A stretch of 64,000 bases of DNA, taken from the NCBI GenBank assembly GCA_024693715.1, contig JAILKS010000074.1:1-64000 (forward strand). Reading direction: 5' to 3'. Under the pieces are notes generated by a model that did no database searches, was not told where the DNA came from, and saw only the letters and a list, made by a program, of their open reading frames with translations. Numbering within the stretch: position 1 is the stretch's first letter; every line of letters starts with the position of its first letter. The translations under genes and the position numbers were made by a program. This DNA is from Treponema sp. (lineage in GTDB: Bacteria > Spirochaetota > Spirochaetia > Treponematales > Treponemataceae). Of the stretch, positions 33,462 through 42,550 are shown piece after piece.

Positions 33462-34160
33462 ATGAACAAGCGGTTATTTGAACTTTCATATACTTTACGA
33501 AAAGAAAAACAGAAAAAAAATACTTATCTCATTGTTTGTTTCCTCATGTCAATTATTATTATAAATGTTGTAATGAAGCTGTTTTTTATGCCTGTTCGTC
33601 AGGTTTCCGATTCAATGAGTCCAAATTTCTGTGAAAATTCACTTGTCATGATTAATCTTACGAACAAAAATCCACAGGTTGGTGATGCAGTTTTATTAAA
33701 ACCACAGACAGAAGTTCAGAGAAAGGGAATAGTTAAATTCGCTTCAAGAATATGTTCATTCTTTACCGGACAGCAGAAAAGCCTTATTGAAGATAAAAAA
33801 TTTACAGGAACCTATCCTTCGTTAAGAAGAGTTGTCGGTACTCCGGGTGATACAATCTACATGGATAAGGGAATTGTTTATATAAAACATAAGGATAATA
33901 ATTATTTTTTCTCTGAATTTGAGCTTACTAAAACAACTTATGATATTACTACAAAAGATATGCCTGAAGGCTGGGAAAATGCAATCGGTATTTCATACAG
34001 TTTTGATAAAATGACCTTACAGGATGATGAATATTTTGTTTTATGCGATAACCGTTATGCGACACTTGATTCAAGACTTTATGGTACTGTCAAAGCCGAT
34101 GATATTAAAGGATGTGTTTTCGCAACTTATTTCCCGTTTTCAAATCTTAAGCTTTATTGA
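33462..34160 (+). CDS. lepB: Signal peptidase I-like protein with Arg at the catalytic Lys
   Basis: 232 residues. One N-terminal membrane segment (about 22-42) then the exported catalytic domain. Nucleophile S51 lies in VRQVSDSMSPNF (E. coli SGSMMPTL). Box D reads SLRRVVGTPGD, where the family has KR before V/I-x-G-x-PGD; so R122 replaces the general-base lysine (K145 in E. coli). Box E CDNRYATLDSRLYG is intact. Signal peptidase I cuts exported proteins at the membrane. Whether this copy is active is doubtful, and a second copy elsewhere is possible. Its TGA overlaps the hemW start by one base. Confidence 0.82.
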   Translation: MNKRLFELSYTLRKEKQKKNTYLIVCFLMSIIIINVVMKLFFMPVRQVSDSMSPNFCENSLVMINLTNKNPQVGDAVLLKPQTEVQRKGIVKFASRICSFFTGQQKSLIEDKKFTGTYPSLRRVVGTPGDTIYMDKGIVYIKHKDNNYFFSEFELTKTTYDITTKDMPEGWENAIGISYSFDKMTLQDDEYFVLCDNRYATLDSRLYGTVKADDIKGCVFATYFPFSNLKLY

Positions 34161-35311
34161 TGAATAATAAATTTTCGCTTTATATTCATATTCCTTTTTG
34201 TATTTCAAAATGCGATTACTGTGATTTTTTCAGCATCGAATGTAATAAGTTTAAAATCCCTGATGATTATATAAATGCATTGTGCAGAGAACTTCTTTAC
34301 AGAAAAAAGCAGTTCGATATTTCAGAGCTCAAAACGATTTATGTCGGTGGTGGAACTCCAAGTCTTCTTACTTTAGAACAGATAAAAACACTTTTCAATT
34401 TTATAAATAATAATTTTACTTTTTGTGATGATATTGAAATTACTTTCGAAGCAAATCCTGATGATATTACACCGGAACTTCTTGAGGTTCTTTCAGAATG
34501 TAAAATCAGCAGGCTTTCGTGCGGAATACAGTCTCTTTGTGATGATGTATTAAAATTTATACACAGGCGTGCTGACAGAATTAAAAATCTTGATGCGCTT
34601 AATCTTATAAAGCAAAAATGGAATGGTCAGGTAAGTTTAGATGTAATCTGCGGTCTTCCTTATGAAACTGAAACTTCATTCCTTGAAGCACTTAATCAGA
34701 TTATTAAATATAATCCTCATCACATTTCAATATATTCTCTTACTGTTGAAGAGGGGACACCCCTTTATGAAAAAATCAATTGTGGTAAAATTAAATATGA
34801 TTATGATTTTTCAGACAGTCTTTGGCTTAAGGCAAGAAAGCTTCTTTTAAAAAACGGTTATTATCAGTATGAAATATCAAATTTCTGTCGTGATGATTTT
34901 TACAGCCATCATAATTTTACGTACTGGTCCTTTGAATCTTATATAGGAATCGGAAGCGGGGCTGCATCAACTGCATATTCCGATAAAAATGCAGTAAGAT
35001 TTACGAATGTAAAAAATATTGAAAAATACATAAATTACTGGCTTTGTAATGAAGGGGAAATACCAGAAGAAATTGAACGTCTCGATGAAAAAACACTTGA
35101 GTTTGAATTTTTTATGATGGGACTCAGAACAAGACGCGGCATATCGTCTGAAAGATTCCAGGATTTTTTTAAACGTCCGCTTCCACAAAAATTTCTGACT
35201 GTCTTTGACGATTGGAAATCAAAAAATCTTGCAGAAGAAAAAGACGGATATTTTTCGTTAAACACAGAAGGAATTTTATTTTTAAATCGTTTTTTGGAAG
35301 AAATTTGCTGA
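34160..35311 (+). CDS. hemW: HemW-type radical SAM protein
   Basis: 383 residues from ATG 34160 (TTG at 34157 is an alternative). CISKCDYC (CX3CX2C) binds the radical SAM [4Fe-4S] cluster, YVGGGTPSLL follows, and ISRLSCGIQSLCDDVLKFIH and ISIYSLTVEEGTPL are family features. HemW was long mistaken for anaerobic coproporphyrinogen oxidase (HemN) and is now regarded as a haem chaperone; the residue pattern CDYCDF favours HemW. It directly precedes the flagellar operon. Confidence 0.88.
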   Translation: MNNKFSLYIHIPFCISKCDYCDFFSIECNKFKIPDDYINALCRELLYRKKQFDISELKTIYVGGGTPSLLTLEQIKTLFNFINNNFTFCDDIEITFEANPDDITPELLEVLSECKISRLSCGIQSLCDDVLKFIHRRADRIKNLDALNLIKQKWNGQVSLDVICGLPYETETSFLEALNQIIKYNPHHISIYSLTVEEGTPLYEKINCGKIKYDYDFSDSLWLKARKLLLKNGYYQYEISNFCRDDFYSHHNFTYWSFESYIGIGSGAASTAYSDKNAVRFTNVKNIEKYINYWLCNEGEIPEEIERLDEKTLEFEFFMMGLRTRRGISSERFQDFFKRPLPQKFLTVFDDWKSKNLAEEKDGYFSLNTEGILFLNRFLEEIC

Positions 35312-35353
35312 TTTATGCGTATTTTTAACCTTATATTAAGAAAAAAAATGCTT

Positions 35354-35398
35354 TTGATAAAAATTATTTATTGAAATAATATAAAAACCGATTATAAT
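35354..35398 (+). promoter_or_regulatory. Overlapping sigma-70 promoters of the flagellar operon
   Basis: Two overlapping pairs are present: TTGATA (35354-35359) with TAATAT (35377-35382) at 17 bases, and TTGAAA (35371-35376) with a perfect TATAAT (35393-35398) at 16 bases. Treponemal flagellar operons are known to use sigma-70-like promoters. The second would leave a leader of about six bases before flbD, which has no Shine-Dalgarno. Confidence 0.6.
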
Positions 35399-35410
35399 AG
35401 TAGTATCAAA

Positions 35411-35611
35411 ATGATAGATGTAATGCGGTTAGATGGGAAAATTTATTGGGTGAATCCGCACATGATCGAAAGTATGGAATCTACTCCTGATTTAACGTTA
35501 TCAATGTTATCGGGTAAAAAAATCATTGTCCGAAATTCCCCCGAAGAAATTATACAGAAAATTATTGATTATCGAAGAAAAATCGGTATTGATAAGCAAG
35601 AGGTTTTGTAA
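35411..35611 (+). CDS. flbD: Flagellar protein FlbD
   Basis: 66 residues. MIDVMRLDGKIYWVNPHMIE, then TPDLTLSMLSGKKIIVRNSP, matches the small FlbD family found before motA in spirochaetes and clostridia. Its function is not settled. It overlaps the motA start by one base. In T. pallidum flgE lies just upstream of flbD; here hemW does. Confidence 0.88.
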   Translation: MIDVMRLDGKIYWVNPHMIESMESTPDLTLSMLSGKKIIVRNSPEEIIQKIIDYRRKIGIDKQEVL

Positions 35612-36393
35612 TGGATATATCTACAATAGTCGGTATTGTCGGTGGACTTGCCATGATTATCATGTCAACGATCACTTCAGGAGGTCATTTAAGAAACATC
35701 TGGAACATTCCTTCAGTTTTGATGACAGTTCTTGGTTCTTATTTTTCAATGTGGGTATCTGCACCATTAAAAAAAGTAATCGGTATGCTTAAAGTAATGG
35801 GTAGAACCTTTAAGGTACCTGATTTTGGTGAAAAAACAATCATTAGCAGTTTGCAGGCACTCTCTGAAAAAGCACGTCGTGAAGGTATTCTTGCACTTGA
35901 AGATCAGCTTGAAGACCTTGAAGATCCTTTTATGAAAATGGGACTTCGTCTCGTAGTAGATGGAACTGACGGTAATATTATTCGTGCAATCATGGAAAAT
36001 GAAATGAATCAGATTGAAGCAAGACATATGGAATGGATAAGCTTAATCAACGCATGGGCCGGTTTTGCTCCTGGTTTTGGTATGATGGGTACCGTTCTCG
36101 GTCTTATTGGTATGCTTCAGAATCTTGATGATAAATCTTCTCTTGGTCCTAACATGGCTGTTGCTTTGATTACAACCTTGTACGGATCTTTCATGGCAAA
36201 CTGGTTAATTGCTCCTTTTGCTACTAAGCTTATGGGACATAACTCACAGGAAATAAGGGTAAAAGAAATGATTGTAGAAGGTGTTCTTGCAATTCAAGCC
36301 GGTGAAAACCCTCGAATTATGGGACAGAAGCTTCTTACATATCTTGACCCTGTTACAAGAAAAGCTGTTGAACAGGATATCTTAAAGGATTAA
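35611..36393 (+). CDS. motA: Flagellar stator protein MotA
   Basis: 260 residues with four membrane segments. NAWAGFAPGFGMMGTVLGLI is the family signature in the third segment, including the conserved Pro of the ion path; a second proline lies in GSFMANWLIAPFA. MotA forms the stator ring around a MotB dimer and drives rotor torque. Upstream of motB by 18 bases. Confidence 0.95.
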   Translation: MDISTIVGIVGGLAMIIMSTITSGGHLRNIWNIPSVLMTVLGSYFSMWVSAPLKKVIGMLKVMGRTFKVPDFGEKTIISSLQALSEKARREGILALEDQLEDLEDPFMKMGLRLVVDGTDGNIIRAIMENEMNQIEARHMEWISLINAWAGFAPGFGMMGTVLGLIGMLQNLDDKSSLGPNMAVALITTLYGSFMANWLIAPFATKLMGHNSQEIRVKEMIVEGVLAIQAGENPRIMGQKLLTYLDPVTRKAVEQDILKD

Positions 36394-36411
36394 AAAAGGA
36401 TTTAGATTAAT

Positions 36412-37140
36412 ATGGCTAAGAAAACTAAAGAGCCACAGAAACCTTCTACCGCATGGCTTGGAACTTATGGTGATATGATTACTCTTATGCTTTGTTTCTT
36501 TGTTATGCTTTATAATCCTTCAGAGGTAGATGTTACTCAGCTTGCAACAATTACTCAAAGTCTTCAGATGCAGGAAACTGATACAACTTCAGGAGGACTT
36601 TCTTTATCTAACGGACGTCTTGCAGATTTAGGTAATAATATCAATTCTCTCCCATCAACTGAAAAAGGAAAATCTCTTAGTCTTGCAAAGAAAAAGGCAG
36701 TCAGTCTTTTTGCACCTGATGTAAAAACAAACAGGATTACTATTACGAGCGATGAAAGAGGACTTGTAATTACACTTTTGTCAGATAATTATTTTGATGA
36801 AGGAAGCGCGGAATTAAATATAGATGAAACCCGTGAAACTTTATTAAGGCTTTCGGAATTCTTTACGAGCCCTGAAGTTAAGGACAAAAGATATAGAATT
36901 GAAGGTCATACAGATAATACGCCTGTCGCCGACAATTCGCAGTTCCCGAGTAATTGGGAACTTTCTTCGACAAGAGCTGCTAATGTTTTACATTATCTTG
37001 CCGATTATGGAGTAGAGGAGAAAAACTTTTCTATTGCCGGTTATGCTGATACGCGTCCGAAATTTACTAATAATACTGCTGAAGGTCGTGCTTATAACAG
37101 ACGCGTTGACATAATTATTCTAGACGAAGGACATTTTTAA
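36412..37140 (+). CDS. motB: Flagellar stator protein MotB
   Basis: 242 residues. A single N-terminal membrane helix contains the essential Asp D21 (TYGDMITLMLCFFVMLYNP). The C-terminal OmpA-like peptidoglycan-binding domain has YRIEGHTDNTP and a final YNRRVDIIIL. Together with MotA it conducts ions and anchors the stator to the cell wall. The start lies 18 bases after motA. Confidence 0.95.
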   Translation: MAKKTKEPQKPSTAWLGTYGDMITLMLCFFVMLYNPSEVDVTQLATITQSLQMQETDTTSGGLSLSNGRLADLGNNINSLPSTEKGKSLSLAKKKAVSLFAPDVKTNRITITSDERGLVITLLSDNYFDEGSAELNIDETRETLLRLSEFFTSPEVKDKRYRIEGHTDNTPVADNSQFPSNWELSSTRAANVLHYLADYGVEEKNFSIAGYADTRPKFTNNTAEGRAYNRRVDIIILDEGHF

Positions 37141-37182
37141 TGTTATTATGTATTATATTTAAATTGTTTGCTGGAGGGGAAA

Positions 37183-37737
37183 ATGGCAGATGATGATGAA
37201 TTGAACCTTGATGACACAGGATCTTCTGGTGGTCCTGCTAAAAAAGGTGGTTTGGGTTCTTTTTTACCTAATGTTTTAAAATGGGTCATTATTGGTATTT
37301 GCGCTGTAATCCTTATTGTTGTAATTTGTCTTATTTGTATAAAAATTTATACTAATAATAAAACAGGTGATTACAATCCTGCAACTTATTCAGAAGAATA
37401 CAAGGCAGTCGGCGAATCGTATGACTGGTATAAATCAATAGACACTATTCAGGTTTTCACTAACGATGATCCTCCTGCTACAGTTCGTGTAACGGTTTTT
37501 CTGGGATACAAGAAGGATGATAAGTCTGCATCGGCAGATATTTCCAGTATGGCTGTAGAAATCAAGAGTTTTATACGTAAGTATTTCAGGGGTAAGTCTG
37601 CCGCTGAATTAAAAAATGCGGAAAATGAAACAAAATTCCAGATAGAAATCAAGAATGCAATTAATGATAGAATTTTAAGTACTTCTAAAATTAAGGCAGT
37701 TAATTTTGATCAGCTTGATGTTGTTGATCCGAATTAA
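37183..37737 (+). CDS. fliL: Flagellar basal body protein FliL
   Basis: 184 residues from ATG 37183, with GGAGGGG seven bases upstream. A Gly-rich N-terminus, a single membrane helix (about residues 28-52), and a periplasmic domain including TVFLGYKKDDKSASADISSM and FRGKSAAELKN fit FliL. FliL surrounds the stator and raises its stability and torque. The upstream TTG at 37168 would overlap this ribosome binding site and is less likely. Confidence 0.85.
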   Translation: MADDDELNLDDTGSSGGPAKKGGLGSFLPNVLKWVIIGICAVILIVVICLICIKIYTNNKTGDYNPATYSEEYKAVGESYDWYKSIDTIQVFTNDDPPATVRVTVFLGYKKDDKSASADISSMAVEIKSFIRKYFRGKSAAELKNAENETKFQIEIKNAINDRILSTSKIKAVNFDQLDVVDPN

Positions 37738-37758
37738 ATCGTTTAAGGTGGAGTGTAG

Positions 37759-38796
37759 ATGAACGAGGTTTTATCGCAGGACGAAATTGACCAGCTTCTT
37801 ACCGCTATCAGTTCAGGTGATAATGATTCTGATGACTTTAAGCCGGTTAATAGTGCCCGTAAGATAAAAATTTATGATTTTAAACGTCCTAATAAATTCT
37901 CAAAGGAACAGCTTCGTACAGTTTCGAATATGCACGAAACTTTTGCACGTTCAACGACTACAAGTTTGTCTGCTCAGCTTCGTTCGCTTGTACATGTTCA
38001 CGTTGCTTCTGTTGATGAGCTTACATATGAAGAGTTTATTCGTTCTATCCCGACACCTACTACTCTTGCCGTAATAAATATGGATCCTCTTAAGGGAAAT
38101 GCTGTTCTTGAAATAGATCCTGCCATTACGTTCTGTATGATAGACAGACTTTTTGGCGGTAGAGGAGCAACAAGCAGCAGCAAAAACCGTGATTTAACAG
38201 ATATTGAACAGGAAGTAATGGAAGGTGTTATTGTACGCCTTCTTGCAAATATGAGGGAAGCATGGAGTCAGGTAATTGATCTTCGTCCACGTTTCGCTCA
38301 AATAGAAACAAATCCTCAGTTTGCTCAAATTGTACCACCAAATGAAATGGTTGTACTTGTTACTCTTGATACAAAAGTTGGTGATGAAGAAGGAATGATG
38401 AACTTCTGTATTCCTTATCTCACTATCGAACCGATAAGTTCTAAGCTTTCGACACAGTTCTGGTTCTCATCAGTTCGTAGAAATTCAACCACACAGTATC
38501 TTGGAACAATTAAAGATCAGCTTTCATCTGTAGACATGGATGTTGTTGCTGAAATTGGTACAATTAATCTGCCTATAAGGGATGTTCTTTCTTTAAGGGT
38601 AGGTGATGTTGTAAGACTAAATTCAATTAAAGTTGGAGATCCTTTAACTTTAAGTGTAGGAAATAAAAAGAAATTTAATTGTCAGCCTGGTGTTGTAGGT
38701 AAAAAAATGGCAGTTCAAATAACCGGTAAACTTGAAGATTTGGATTCAGAAGAATTTGAAGAACTTTCCGTAGAAGGAGACGAAACATATGAGTGA
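37759..38796 (+). CDS. fliM: Flagellar motor switch protein FliM
   Basis: 345 residues. MNEVLSQDEIDQLLTAIS is the CheY-P binding motif at the N-terminus, followed by the middle domain (YDFKRPNKFSKEQLRTVSNM, ARSTTTSLSAQLRS) and the C-terminal SpoA/FliN-like domain. It forms the C-ring and reverses rotation on binding CheY-P. Overlaps fliY by eight bases. Confidence 0.95.
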   Translation: MNEVLSQDEIDQLLTAISSGDNDSDDFKPVNSARKIKIYDFKRPNKFSKEQLRTVSNMHETFARSTTTSLSAQLRSLVHVHVASVDELTYEEFIRSIPTPTTLAVINMDPLKGNAVLEIDPAITFCMIDRLFGGRGATSSSKNRDLTDIEQEVMEGVIVRLLANMREAWSQVIDLRPRFAQIETNPQFAQIVPPNEMVVLVTLDTKVGDEEGMMNFCIPYLTIEPISSKLSTQFWFSSVRRNSTTQYLGTIKDQLSSVDMDVVAEIGTINLPIRDVLSLRVGDVVRLNSIKVGDPLTLSVGNKKKFNCQPGVVGKKMAVQITGKLEDLDSEEFEELSVEGDETYE

Positions 38797-39970
38797 TGGT
38801 GCTATCTCACAGGATGAAATTGACGCATTGTTGTCAGGAGTTGCAATAGACGGGTTAAATTCCTCTGGACACGTTGGTAACGGACCAAGTTTTCAGATTG
38901 ATATTTCAACCTTACTGAAATTTGCAGAAGATTTGCAGCCAAAACTGGAAGAAAATGTAAATAAATTTACAGGTGCTTCTTTTAAAATTGGTACTCCGAT
39001 TGTTGAATTTTCTGAAAGAGATAAGGTTTTGTCAAAGCTTCCGGAAGTTGTTGTAACCGTTTCATCAGATTATTCAGACAGTGCAAAGGGAAATCATATT
39101 TATCTTATGTCTTCTGAGTTTGCATTAAAGCTTTTTGCGCTTACAAACAATGAAGAAGCTGCAGAAGTTGATGATATGGTACTTTCTGTAGTCTCAGAAA
39201 TAATTGCAACTTATATCAGTTCGCAGATAACTATTCTTGATGCAACCGGAAAATTACCGGGACTTTCTTACAGTACTCCGGAAAGTATAAATGAATCAAA
39301 GGCAATGATTATGTTCCCGCAGGGAGAATTTGCGCTTATAAGTTACCCTGTAACTTTAGATTCTAATGCATATACTCTCTGGGAATGTATTGGTGGTGAG
39401 CCTGCTGAAAAGATTTCAAATGCGCTTGGCGGAAATAAATCAAAGGCTGAAGAACCTCCTGCATTAGATGCTGCTATGCAGCCTAATATGATGGATATGC
39501 AGGGTAATTCAATGAATGCTGCACAGGGTGGAATGCAGGGAATGGGAATGCAAAATATGCAGATGAATATGGGAATGCCAAATATGGGAATGCAAAACAT
39601 GCAGATGAATATGGGAATGCCTAATATGGGACAGAATATGGGTATGAATGTTCCGAATATTCAGTCTTTACAATTCCCGAATCTACAGGCAGGAATCAGT
39701 TCTTCAGAACAGGGAAACATCGGTTTGATTATGGATGTTTTCATGGAGATGACTGTAGAACTCGGCCGTACAAAAAAATCCATTAAAGATATTCTTGGAA
39801 TGGGTGAAGGAACAATCATCGAATTGGATAAACTTGCAGGTGAACCTGTAGATATACTTGTAAATCATAAACCTATTGCTAAAGGAGAAGTAGTAGTTAT
39901 TGACGAAAACTTTGGAGTTCGTGTAACTGAAATTCTTTCTCCAATGGAAAGGGTAAGTGATATAAATTAA
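38789..39970 (+). CDS. fliY: FliY/FliN-type switch protein with Met-rich repeat linker
   Basis: 393 residues. DGAISQDEIDALLSG is a second EIDALL CheY-binding-like motif at the N-terminus; a middle CheC/FliM-like domain follows (residues about 30-220). A Met/Asn/Gly-rich linker (about 235-290) contains two 14-residue units encoded by a 42-base tandem duplication (39542-39625). The C-terminal SpoA domain includes VFMEMTVELGRTKKSIKDIL and IAKGEVVVIDENFGVRVTEI, as in FliN. It assembles with FliM in the switch. The linker probably acts as a flexible spacer. Confidence 0.9.
   Translation: MSDGAISQDEIDALLSGVAIDGLNSSGHVGNGPSFQIDISTLLKFAEDLQPKLEENVNKFTGASFKIGTPIVEFSERDKVLSKLPEVVVTVSSDYSDSAKGNHIYLMSSEFALKLFALTNNEEAAEVDDMVLSVVSEIIATYISSQITILDATGKLPGLSYSTPESINESKAMIMFPQGEFALISYPVTLDSNAYTLWECIGGEPAEKISNALGGNKSKAEEPPALDAAMQPNMMDMQGNSMNAAQGGMQGMGMQNMQMNMGMPNMGMQNMQMNMGMPNMGQNMGMNVPNIQSLQFPNLQAGISSSEQGNIGLIMDVFMEMTVELGRTKKSIKDILGMGEGTIIELDKLAGEPVDILVNHKPIAKGEVVVIDENFGVRVTEILSPMERVSDIN
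39542..39625 (+). repeat. Two 42-base tandem repeats in fliY
   Basis: Units at 39542-39583 and 39584-39625 differ at two positions, both silent. Each encodes MGMQNMQMNMGMPN. Related but degenerate Met/Asn/Gly codons flank both sides. Slippage could change copy number without shifting frame. Confidence 0.9.
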
Positions 39971-39996
39971 TAAACCAATTTAAAAGGGTGGGAAAA

Positions 39997-40617
39997 TTGG
40001 TAAAAAAATTAAAATCTCTTGCAGTAATATTGCTGCTTTTTTCTCTTAACTTTAGTTTATTCTCTCAGGAAAATTCAAATAATTCTTCTTTGGATAATAC
40101 ATCTGATGAAACTGTTGCTCAGGTTTCAGATTCGGACAGCTTTGAAAACAGTACGGACTATTTTTCATCAAATCTTGCCGAAGAAACTGAAAAAACTAAA
40201 TCACCTGGATTAGCAGGCGTTGTAATTAAAATCATCATTTTTCTAGCCCTGGTTGTCGGTGCTATTTATGCACTCATGTTCTTTTTCAAAAAGAAAAACA
40301 ATATTGTAAAGAGCGATGATGATTTTTTGCGTCGTGTATCTTCACTCACTTTATCACCGGGAAAATCTGTTGAAATAGTAACATTAATTGATAAGGGATA
40401 CATTCTTGGCGTTACAGAAGGAAGCATAAATCTTATTGCAGAAATTGAAGATAAAGAAATGATTCATGCTTTGAATCTTAATCTTGATAAAAAACAATCG
40501 ATAAAAAAACCGCTTAATTTTTCAGATATTCTTGAAATGTTTACAAAAAAAGGAAATAAATCTTCTGGTATATATTCAGAAGCTGAAGATAGAGTTAATC
40601 AGATGAGGAATAAATAA
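39997..40617 (+). CDS. fliO: Flagellar export component FliO (FliZ)
   Basis: 206 residues from TTG 39997, positioned after AAAGGGTGGG; GTG 39988 is an alternative but overlaps this site. A signal-like hydrophobic N-terminus (SLAVILLLFSLNFSLFSQ), a low-complexity Ser/Asn-rich stretch, one membrane helix (about residues 68-88), and a cytoplasmic domain with DFLRRVSSLTLSPGKSVEIV place it with FliO/FliZ. FliO helps assemble FliP into the export gate. Same order as in other treponemes (fliY-fliO-fliP). Confidence 0.82.
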   Translation: MVKKLKSLAVILLLFSLNFSLFSQENSNNSSLDNTSDETVAQVSDSDSFENSTDYFSSNLAEETEKTKSPGLAGVVIKIIIFLALVVGAIYALMFFFKKKNNIVKSDDDFLRRVSSLTLSPGKSVEIVTLIDKGYILGVTEGSINLIAEIEDKEMIHALNLNLDKKQSIKKPLNFSDILEMFTKKGNKSSGIYSEAEDRVNQMRNK

Positions 40618-40620
40618 AAA

Positions 40621-41463
40621 ATGAAAGATCTAAAAAATAAATTGAAGTCAATTTTTTTTATACTCATCATATTTTTTAATCTGGTTCCTCTTAGTGCACA
40701 AAATACTAATTTTCCAAATTCACCTGCACGTGGAACTACAACAATGAATCCTAATGTGAATCCTGTGCAGATTCCGAATATTGCAGTTCAGATAACACAA
40801 CCGCAGTCAGGAAAGGAAGTTGCTTTTTCAGTGCGTCTTCTTATCCTTCTTACAATTCTTACTCTTGCTCCAAGTATCCTCATTCTTGTAACCTGCTTTT
40901 TAAGATTTTCAATTGTGCTTGATTTTATTAAGCGTGCTTTGTCTTTGCAGCAGGTTCCTCCGACTGCAGTATTAAATGGAATTGCTTTTTTTATGACAAT
41001 TTTCATTATGTGGCCGACGTTCACTAAAATATATGATAATGCATATAAACCGATGTCCGATGGAACTATTGGTCTTGAGCAGGCGATTCGTGAAGCAGAA
41101 AAACCTATCCGTGAATTTATGTTCATTCAACTTCAGGATGATGCAGCAAAAGAACGCGGGTATATCGGAATGTTTATGAATATGGCAAAGCTTGGTAAAC
41201 CGAAAACTCCTTCAGATGTTCCGACATATATTCTTATTCCGGCTTACATCCTTCATGAACTGACAGTCGCGTTTTACATAGGAATATTCCTGTATATTCC
41301 GTTCATTATCATAGATATGGTAGTAGCAAGTATCCTTATGTCTATGGGTATGATGATGCTTCCTCCGGTACAGATTTCGATGCCTTTTAAATTAATTTTA
41401 TTTGTACTTGTCGACGGATGGGGACTATTAACACAGCAGCTTTTTGCTTCTGTTATTCATTAG
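40621..41463 (+). CDS. fliP: Flagellar export gate protein FliP
   Basis: 280 residues. Signal-type N-terminus, then RLLILLTILTLAPSILILVT, RFSIVLDFIKRALSLQQVPP and MGMMMLPPVQISMPFKLILF, all typical of FliP. It forms the core of the FliPQR export gate. The region KRALSLQQVPPTAVLNGIAF is the family's recognition segment. Starts four bases after fliO. Confidence 0.95.
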   Translation: MKDLKNKLKSIFFILIIFFNLVPLSAQNTNFPNSPARGTTTMNPNVNPVQIPNIAVQITQPQSGKEVAFSVRLLILLTILTLAPSILILVTCFLRFSIVLDFIKRALSLQQVPPTAVLNGIAFFMTIFIMWPTFTKIYDNAYKPMSDGTIGLEQAIREAEKPIREFMFIQLQDDAAKERGYIGMFMNMAKLGKPKTPSDVPTYILIPAYILHELTVAFYIGIFLYIPFIIIDMVVASILMSMGMMMLPPVQISMPFKLILFVLVDGWGLLTQQLFASVIH

Positions 41464-41472
41464 GTGGTTTAG

Positions 41473-41742
41473 ATGACAATAGGTGATATAGTTTCGTTGA
41501 CACGAGATGCAGTTGCTCAAATCATTTCTCTTATTGCTCCTATTTTAATCGTAGCCTTAATCGTAGGATTAATAGTCGCAATTTTTCAGGCTGTTACATC
41601 TATTCAGGAACAGACATTGACCTTTCTGCCAAAACTTCTTGTAATTCTTCTTCTCATTGCTTTACTGGCAGGAACAATGTTTACTTCTTTAGGAGAATTT
41701 ACAATAAGATTATTTCAAAAAATACCGGATATAGCAAAATAA
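41473..41742 (+). CDS. fliQ: Flagellar export gate protein FliQ
   Basis: 89 residues, two membrane helices (LIAPILIVALIVGLIVAIFQ, FLPKLLVILLLIALLAGTMF) joined by AVTSIQEQTLT, the family pattern. Part of the FliPQR export gate. GGTGG upstream; stop is one base before fliR. Confidence 0.95.
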   Translation: MTIGDIVSLTRDAVAQIISLIAPILIVALIVGLIVAIFQAVTSIQEQTLTFLPKLLVILLLIALLAGTMFTSLGEFTIRLFQKIPDIAK

Positions 41743-41743
41743 A

Positions 41744-42550
41744 ATGATTGATAAAATTATTTTAAATGGTCCAGTTTTTCTTCTCGTTTTTATCCGATGT
41801 TTTACAATGCTTTTAACTCTGCCGCTTTTTTCAATGCGTTCGATTTCTCGTGTAGCAAAGGTAGCTCTTGCAGGTTATATGGCATTTTTTATTTTTGGAA
41901 CAGTAAATCTTGATGTATATTCTAAATATTTAAATTCCGAAGGTGTTGCAACAATGGAGTTTATTCTTGTTGCAACAGGTGAAGCACTGATTGGAGTAAT
42001 CTTAGGTTTTTATATTACGATTATTTTTGCCGCTTTTAGTACCGCCGGTCAGTTTACAGCTTTTCAGATGGGATTTAGTGCTGCAAGTACGTATGATGCT
42101 TTGTCACAGGTTGAAAACCCGCTGATGGGACAGTTTTTTAATTTTATTGCAATGCTGATTTTCATTCAGGGAAGATGGTTTCAAAAATTATTCTTGGGTG
42201 GACTTGTAAAAAGCTTTTCAACACTTAACTGTTTCAATATTGTAGAAAATAATGAACGTTTAATTACTTTTATATTAAAAGGCTTAACAAAACTTTTTGC
42301 AGATGCAATGATAATTGCACTTCCTGTTATGGGAACTTTAGTATTAATTACAATCTGTACAGGTTTATTAACAAAAGCTGCACCTCAAATGAATCTTCTT
42401 TCGGAAGGTTTTCCTGTAATGATACTGACTTCTTTTCTGATTATTTATTCATTACTTCCTAATCTTGTAGACTTTTTTATTCGTTCATTTGAAGGAGGCT
42501 TTGCAAATTTAGAACAGTTATTTAAAGTTATTCAAAGGAGGTTCGGATAG
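41744..42550 (+). CDS. fliR: Flagellar export gate protein FliR
   Basis: 268 residues with about six membrane segments. FLLVFIRCFTMLLTLPLFSM, GEALIGVILGFYITIIFAAF and GLLTKAAPQMNLLSEGFPVM are FliR signatures. It completes the export gate and contacts FlhB. Its stop shares a base with the flhB GTG start. Confidence 0.94.
   Translation: MIDKIILNGPVFLLVFIRCFTMLLTLPLFSMRSISRVAKVALAGYMAFFIFGTVNLDVYSKYLNSEGVATMEFILVATGEALIGVILGFYITIIFAAFSTAGQFTAFQMGFSAASTYDALSQVENPLMGQFFNFIAMLIFIQGRWFQKLFLGGLVKSFSTLNCFNIVENNERLITFILKGLTKLFADAMIIALPVMGTLVLITICTGLLTKAAPQMNLLSEGFPVMILTSFLIIYSLLPNLVDFFIRSFEGGFANLEQLFKVIQRRFG

Noticed and set aside
39988..39996. GTG start for fliO
   Set aside because: It is part of the AAAGGGTGGG ribosome binding site that suits TTG at 39997.
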